DNA of 12,764 nt from Actinomycetes bacterium. Lineage in GTDB: Bacteria; Actinomycetota; CADDZG01; JAHWKV01. Numbering within the stretch: position 1 is the first letter of the stretch; every line of letters starts with the position of its first letter. The translations under genes and the position numbers were made by a program. The stretch spans positions 1 through 12,764 of the forward strand of contig JAJCYF010000229.1 of NCBI GenBank assembly GCA_029263035.1, read 5' to 3'. The notes below the pieces were generated by a model. It saw only the letters and a program-made list of their open reading frames with translations, was not told the origin of the DNA and did no database searches. Positions 12,426-12,764 of this stretch are shown piece by piece.

Positions 12426-12454
12426 ATAATAAGTGCCTAATAGGGCTAAATCAA
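12426..12454 (-). promoter_or_regulatory. Promoter of the DUF4395-thioredoxin operon
   Basis: On the minus strand TTGATT (12454-12449) and TATTAT (12431-12426) are 17 nt apart, close to the housekeeping sigma consensus. The expected start near 12419 gives a leader of about 38 nt with AGGAGG before the TTG codon. The area is AT-rich relative to the rest and is shared back to back with the groL promoter. Confidence 0.65.
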
Positions 12455-12479
12455 AAGGTTTTATCTCCTGCGAGACCAT

Positions 12480-12508
12480 TTGTCATAAGGCGGTTAGCAC
12501 TCTAGACT
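12480..12508 (+). promoter_or_regulatory. groL promoter
   Basis: TTGTCA at 12480-12485 and TAGACT at 12503-12508 are 17 nt apart. The -10 box lies in the spacer of the CIRCE element, so HrcA bound at CIRCE would directly block RNA polymerase. Transcription should begin near 12515. Confidence 0.75.
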
Positions 12509-12520
12509 CATGAGTGCTAA
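12494..12520 (+). promoter_or_regulatory. CIRCE operator (HrcA site)
   Basis: TTAGCACTC (12494-12502), nine bases, then GAGTGCTAA (12512-12520): a perfect match to the CIRCE inverted repeat. HrcA represses chaperonin genes through this element and lets go on heat shock. A third half-like copy, TCAGCACTC (12560-12568, 8 of 9 matching), sits just before the groL ribosome site. Confidence 0.97.
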
Positions 12521-12582
12521 CGCTTTAGTGGTAGGACTGCCAGCCTAATAGAGGGCGGGTCAGCACTCAGAGGAGGTTTTGT

Positions 12583-12764
12583 ATGGCAAAGCAGCTCGCA
12601 TTTGGAGACGAAGCAAAACGCGCGATGGAGCGAGGCATGGAGCAGCTCGCCAGCGCAGTCCGGGTAACCCTCGGCCCCAAGGGCCGCAACGTGGTCCTGG
12701 AGAAGAAGTGGGGCGCACCGACAATCACCAACGACGGTGTGTCGATCGCCAAGGAGATTGAGCT
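12583..12764 (+). CDS. groL: GroEL, 60-kDa chaperonin (5' end only)
   Basis: The first 60 residues are visible; the gene runs past the window. The opening MAKQLAFGDEAKRAM, then VRVTLGPKGRNVVLEKKWG and TITNDGVSIAKEIEL, are the standard GroEL N-terminus. They include the nucleotide-binding TLGPKGR and the NDG segment of the equatorial domain. AGGAGG at 12571-12576 with a 6-nt spacer fixes the ATG. No groS lies upstream, so this is a stand-alone groL like groEL2/groEL copies in actinobacteria. The KKWGAPT sequence is typical of actinobacterial GroEL. It is under CIRCE/HrcA control and divergent from the DUF4395-thioredoxin operon. In the full protein it folds client proteins in the cytosol with GroES. 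Confidence 0.97.
   Translation, partial: MAKQLAFGDEAKRAMERGMEQLASAVRVTLGPKGRNVVLEKKWGAPTITNDGVSIAKEIE

Noticed and set aside
1..12764. Mobile elements, prophage or toxin-antitoxin genes
   Set aside because: No transposase, integrase, terminal inverted repeats or toxin-like small gene pairs were seen; the gene set is chromosomal housekeeping and envelope functions.

Overview
The window is GC-rich, and coding runs almost wall to wall on both strands with many GTG and TTG starts. Several markers point to an actinobacterium (Actinomycetota). These are the ispD-ispF-cysS order, a DUF3263 protein followed by a LytR_C-domain protein (the pairing I recall as Rv0430-Rv0431 in Mycobacterium tuberculosis), a CysO-like sulfur carrier beside a threonine-synthase-like enzyme, a tRNA without an encoded CCA end, leaderless-type promoters, and groL without groS directly upstream. 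The species cannot be named from this sequence alone; gene order and moderate divergence fit a lineage outside the classical Streptomyces/Mycobacterium groups (inference).

Layout. 1-2190 (+): the end of ispD, ispF and cysS, which are isoprenoid precursor synthesis and cysteinyl-tRNA synthetase. 2191-3755 (-): two unrecognised envelope proteins, one anchored and secreted with a duplicated Cys-containing domain, the other a small four-helix membrane protein. 3756-4387: a gene-poor stretch with tRNA-Thr(UGU) on the minus strand, a hairpin touching its 5' side and a 60-bp sequence repeated twice. 4388-5222 (+): DUF3263 protein and LytR_C protein. 5242-6042 (-): a lipoprotein. 6098-8404: trehalose-6-phosphate phosphatase (+) and a GT20 synthase (-), convergent and almost touching. 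8485-9786 (+): an AI-2E-family permease. 9807-11522 (+): a SAM-I riboswitch with its own terminator, a threonine-synthase-like PLP enzyme and a CysO/MoaD-like sulfur carrier. 11537-12381 (-): a DUF4395 membrane protein and a membrane-anchored thioredoxin-like protein. 12480-12764 (+): a perfect CIRCE operator over the promoter of groL, which runs off the end.

The most interesting unit is 9807-11522. A SAM-I riboswitch is a methionine/SAM-pathway switch, yet here it controls an enzyme that would normally be called threonine synthase. The next gene, translationally coupled to it, encodes a sulfur-carrier protein with the C-terminal GG needed for thiocarboxylation. Together they suggest that phosphohomoserine or a related substrate is sulfurated from a protein thiocarboxylate to give homocysteine. 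This is inference. The convergent DUF4395/thioredoxin pair next door may supply redox or sulfur chemistry.

Regulation is unusually readable. The riboswitch shows aptamer, antiterminator and terminator. The groL promoter has its -10 box inside CIRCE. Several genes have a TANNNT box 6-7 nt before a GTG or ATG start, as expected for leaderless mRNAs. The four convergent gene junctions are 0-19 nt long and show no intrinsic terminator.
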